Origin: Candidatus Poribacteria bacterium
Lineage (GTDB): Bacteria; Poribacteria; DTPJ01
Reading direction: 5' to 3'
Assembly (NCBI GenBank): GCA_011334435.1
Contig: DTPJ01000278.1
Coordinates: forward strand, 1-9,355
DNA length: 9,355 nucleotides
The notes under the pieces are model-generated. The model did no database searches and was not told where the DNA came from. It saw only the letters and a program-made list of their open reading frames with translations. Shown piece after piece: positions 7,447-9,355 of this stretch (the first letter of the stretch is position 1; every line of letters begins with the position of its first letter). The position numbers and the translations under genes are program-made.

Positions 7447-7958
7447 GATTTCTCATAACGAATATGGACGGTTTTAGGAATAAAGGTTGTGAGGCTTCAC
7501 TCAAAGCAATTGTAAATGGGATAAGAAACCTTGATGGTGACGCAGAGTTTAAAATTTTTACCTGGACTCCAGAATATGATGTCTTGTGGGTGGGTGAGAA
7601 TAGGAATGCTTCTTTCCTTACGGTACCTTTCAGAGGATTTTTCCCGTTACTTGGGAATAAGATTCTCTCAAGACCTTGGCAATATAGATTAATTGGTAAG
7701 CTTGGAATGTCCGAATCTATTAAAAATGGCATGGAAGCTTTTCAGTGGGCAGATGTTGTACTGTCGACCGGTGGAGACATTTTTAGTTCAACATATCCCG
7801 GTCTTTTCCTGCGCCTTATACCCATTAAAGTTGCTGCAAGCTACAAGAAGCCAGTAATACTGCTTGGGCATTCGATTGGACCATTTGAAAAAGAAAACGA
7901 GTACAAAGCATTCAAAAAAGCGATGAAACACGGGAATCTATCAGTTTTAAGTATTTAG
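7443..7958 (+). pseudogene. Polysaccharide pyruvyl transferase, N-terminal fragment (frame broken)
   Basis: This is the N-terminal half of a CsaB/WcaK-like polysaccharide pyruvyl transferase, a GT-B-like enzyme that puts ketal-linked pyruvate from PEP on surface sugars. It begins at ATG 7443, overlapping the GT2 stop as ATGA. An in-frame ATG at 7368 would add 25 residues inside the GT2 gene, upstream of the first family strand MRFLITN, so I rejected it. Visible are FRNKGCEASLKAI (11-23), DVVLSTGGDIF (104-114) and VILLGHSIGPFE (138-149), all typical of the family. True homology stops near residue 162 (FKKAMK). The last residues before the TAG at 7956, ending SVLSI, are an out-of-frame tail. 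The rest of the enzyme continues in another frame. The fragment alone lacks the second domain and is unlikely to be active. Confidence 0.85.
7925..7931 (+). other. Frame-breaking lesion in the pyruvyl transferase gene
   Basis: Upstream of here the first frame encodes the expected family helix (YKAFKKAMK). From 7928 the frame with codons starting at 7928, 7931 and so on reads TRESISFKYLENMKL, which matches the family's VRD/E-x-x-S-x-x-x-L segment and runs without a break into the downstream fragment. The change of frame needs a net loss of 3n+1 nt (or gain of 3n+2). Only about 15 residues separate the GP of SIGPF from the TRE, where I recall about 21 in relatives. A deletion of about 19 nt is my best estimate. 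Confidence 0.7.
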
Positions 7959-7963
7959 AGAAT

Positions 7964-8662
7964 ATGAAACTAAAAAATGCAAGAATTGAACTAACTGCTG
8001 AACCAGCATTTTGTCTTGAGGCAGACATGAAAAAGATTGGAAAAATTTTGAAAACGTACAATATTGCTAATAAAGAAAACCTTGTGGGGGTAGCTCCTAG
8101 TCAGGCGATTGCCAGCTATTCCAAAACTTCCTACAATTACCATTTTAAGACTCTGCAAAACCTTATACAATTTCTAATAGATGAGTTGGAGTGTCATGTC
8201 GTACTAATTCCTCATGTCCGTGAGAAATCTGTTGAATATGATGATCGTGTTATTTGTGAGCTTCTTTATCGTAAGCTTGACTTTCCAGAAGATGTAACTG
8301 TGCTAAGTTTTGACCACCCAGCTGAGGAGATAAGAGCGTTAATTAGTAAGTTTGACATTATAGTGGCTGAAAGGATGCACGCCGCAATATCGGGTCTTGC
8401 ACAAAATGTGCCAGCATTTGCAGTAGGTTACAGCGTTAAGGCTGAAGGAATAGTAGGCGACATATTTGGCTTCAACTCATTGGAGGATTACATAATTTCT
8501 ATTAAAAATTTGGATGTAGAATTGCTTAAGCGACGCATAAAAAACCTTTTAGACAGAAAAAGCGAGGTTGCAAAGTATCTATCGAATATAATGCCACATA
8601 TTAAAGAAAAGGCAAGACGCAATTTCACCTTAACAATGGAAGTTCTTAGACAAAATACTTAA
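7964..8662 (+). pseudogene. Polysaccharide pyruvyl transferase, C-terminal fragment
   Basis: This is the second GT-B-like domain of the enzyme begun at 7443. The frame in fact extends back to about 7928 (TRESISFKYLEN), so ATG 7964 is just the first Met in it, with no convincing ribosome binding site. Family features follow in order: RIELTAEPAFCLE, LVGVAPSQAIASYS, CHVVLIPHVRE, DVTVLSFDHPAEEIRALISKFD, and the C-terminal signature VAERMHAAISGLAQNVPAFAVGY with a following Lys in SVKAEGI. The Arg-x-His and this Lys are the positions expected for substrate binding. Apart from the lesion the sequence is intact and well conserved, which points to recent inactivation or an assembly error. A 31-nt gap with a short T-run (8674-8678) separates it from the methyltransferase. 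If expressed as two pieces, fragment complementation is conceivable, but the missing residues make that unlikely. Confidence 0.82.
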
Positions 8663-8693
8663 AGAAAATATCCTTTTTCAATGGGGTCATAGA

Positions 8694-9232
8694 ATGTCGC
8701 TCGTTTCAAGGGCATGGAAGATTTATAGAGAAGAGGGATTTTCAGAACTAAACAAGAACTTTAGCAAATATGTTCAATGGAAGATAGTTCCTAAATACTA
8801 TTCGTTAAAGGCTAAGTATTATCAGTTAAAAGGCATACATACGTTTTCTGTTAGAAATATTAAGACGAAGATGTATACCCGTGAATACTGGGAGGCATTA
8901 GGCCTAACGTATGCATACGCAATAGAACGTGCTGTTATAAAAGATCTTCTGAATAATATCAGAAGTGGGGATACATTTTATGATATTGGTGCTGGTTTGG
9001 GCGCATATTCATGCCTTGTTGCGAATTTGGTTTCGAAGGTTGTGGCTTTCGAGCCCAACCCAATTGTTGTTGAGAGGTTAAAAGAGAATGTGAAGTTGAA
9101 TTGTAAGCCAAATGTGGAAGTTTTCAATGTTGCAGTCTCCAACTCAAAGGGGAAGACAAAGTTTGTGCTTTCCAGATTCTACCAGTCATCGCACCTTTTG
9201 CGCGCGAATGTTATGAGAAAGGATAAATGTTT
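8694..9232 (+). pseudogene. FkbM-family SAM-dependent methyltransferase, truncated by an IS110-type insertion
   Basis: The N-terminal part of a methyltransferase that would O-methylate a surface sugar. ATG 8694 is followed by a basic, amphipathic region (REEGFSELNKNFSKYVQWK) common at the start of archaeal FkbM proteins. SAM-binding motif I is TFYDIGAGLGAYSC (94-107), and VVAFEPNPIVVERLKENVKLN (116-136) carries the acidic ribose-binding Glu120. VFNVAVSNSKGKTKFVLS (143-160) is the next typical strand pair. After about residue 165-175 family resemblance fades, and the expected second half (about 80-100 residues) is absent. No stop ends the gene; the frame runs straight into the transposase at 9252. 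The right boundary given here is approximate; the junction is probably between about 9175 and 9235. The lost half contributes to the fold, so activity is doubtful. Confidence 0.75.
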
Positions 9233-9234
9233 GG

Positions 9235-9260
9235 GGCGCTCTAGCCATCTTATGAGCGCC
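9235..9260 (+). promoter_or_regulatory. Hairpin over the transposase start codon
   Basis: GGCGCTC (9235-9241) and GAGCGCC (9254-9260) are perfect 7-bp inverted repeats around a 12-nt loop. The ATG at 9252-9254 sits at the loop/3'-stem border. In RNA this GC-rich stem could hide the start from ribosomes on transcripts arriving from the host operon, a control known in other insertion sequences. No Shine-Dalgarno sequence is seen near this ATG. The role is inferred. Confidence 0.5.
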
Positions 9261-9355
9261 TATATAGGATTGGATGTGCATAAGGATTGGACTTTCGCCA
9301 CTGTCCTCGACCAGACTGGTCGAGTTGTCGTTCGGAGAAAGCTTGAGAATGAGCA
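9252..9355 (+). CDS. IS110-family transposase (DEDD recombinase), N-terminal 34 residues
   Basis: The protein begins MSAYIGLDVHKDWTFATVLD, then QTGRVVVRRKLENE, and leaves the window. The YIGLDVHK strand with Asp8 is the opening of the IS110 RuvC-like DEDD domain, Asp8 being the first catalytic acid. The A-T-V-L-D and G-R-V segments also fit. The C-terminal serine domain and the other catalytic residues lie outside. The ATG at 9252 is chosen because family proteins start a few residues before this strand. The frame is nevertheless open upstream into the methyltransferase gene, in the same phase. The enzyme would carry out RNA-guided recombination of the element. Whether the copy is intact cannot be told. 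Confidence 0.83.
   Translation, partial: MSAYIGLDVHKDWTFATVLDQTGRVVVRRKLENE

Larger units (their letters stand above)
9180..9355 (+). mobile_element. IS110-family insertion sequence, left end only
   Basis: An IS110-family element enters from the right edge. Its left end cannot be placed exactly. It lies between the last convincing methyltransferase residues (about 9180) and the transposase ATG at 9252, so the 5' noncoding part is at most about 70 nt. GC content is clearly higher than in the surrounding AT-rich genes. IS110 elements normally lack terminal inverted repeats and flanking duplications, and none can be tested here. With so little upstream space, a guide (bridge/seek) RNA, if present, would more likely lie downstream of the transposase, as in the IS1111 group, outside this window. 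Confidence 0.7.

Noticed and set aside
7355..7732. Minus-strand open frame across the GT2/pyruvyl transferase junction
   Set aside because: Overlaps two recognised plus-strand genes and shows no domain signature.
7920..7964. Programmed ribosomal frameshift joining the two pyruvyl transferase fragments
   Set aside because: No slippery heptamer or homopolymer is present at 7925-7931, and about six family residues seem to be missing, which slippage would not explain.
9198..9208. GCGCGC-rich patch as an IS terminal inverted repeat
   Set aside because: It is only an imperfect local symmetry; the other end is outside the window, and IS110 elements usually lack terminal inverted repeats.
9227..9244. 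ATG 9227 as the transposase start
   Set aside because: It is in a different frame and meets a TAG after five codons.
1..9355. tRNA, rRNA, CRISPR array or toxin-antitoxin pair
   Set aside because: No regularly spaced repeats, cloverleaf-like sequence or small paired genes were seen on either strand. No gap longer than about 90 bp lies between genes to hold them.

Overview
The window looks archaeal. It carries a DUF2206-type multi-membrane protein, a family I know from archaeal surface-polysaccharide loci. It also has a BRE/TATA-like promoter element at about 4131-4143, start codons that include TTG, and a secreted protein dense in N-glycosylation sequons. The phylum cannot be fixed from this stretch. 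A Bathyarchaeia or other Thermoproteota-like, or methanogen-like, mesophile to moderate thermophile is a guess. There are no RNA genes and no CRISPR array.

The whole window is one cell-surface glycan (exopolysaccharide or N-glycan/S-layer glycan) island. Positions 1-2562 hold a tight plus-strand run: the C-terminal part of a GT4 glycosyltransferase, a NodB-type polysaccharide deacetylase, and a GT2 glycosyltransferase. Facing this run, with a 4-bp gap between stop codons, is a minus-strand gene (2567-4105) for a secreted GHL10-like glycoside hydrolase with a C-terminal FN3-like domain. Its upstream region (4106-4192) is a compact divergent promoter shared with the plus-strand DUF2206 membrane protein (4193-6325). 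A second GT2 follows (6370-7446), and then an overlapping polysaccharide pyruvyl transferase gene (7443-8662) split by an out-of-frame internal deletion near 7929. An FkbM-family methyltransferase (from 8694) comes last. It loses its C-terminal half to an IS110-family element whose transposase begins at 9252 and runs off the right edge.

A plausible working picture is as follows. The GTs assemble a glycan on a lipid carrier at the cytoplasmic face, and the cytosolic deacetylase trims acetyl groups. The DUF2206 protein handles a membrane-embedded sugar-transfer step. The pyruvyl transferase and FkbM methyltransferase would add late pyruvyl and methyl decorations. The secreted hydrolase-like protein would act on the outside. 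Both predicted decoration genes at the right end are broken by independent lesions, so the glycan may have been losing its caps in this lineage. The most notable signals are the internal deletion in the pyruvyl transferase, the IS110 insertion in the methyltransferase (with an accidental open fusion frame and a hairpin over the transposase start), and the single TATA-like element that may serve both divergent genes.
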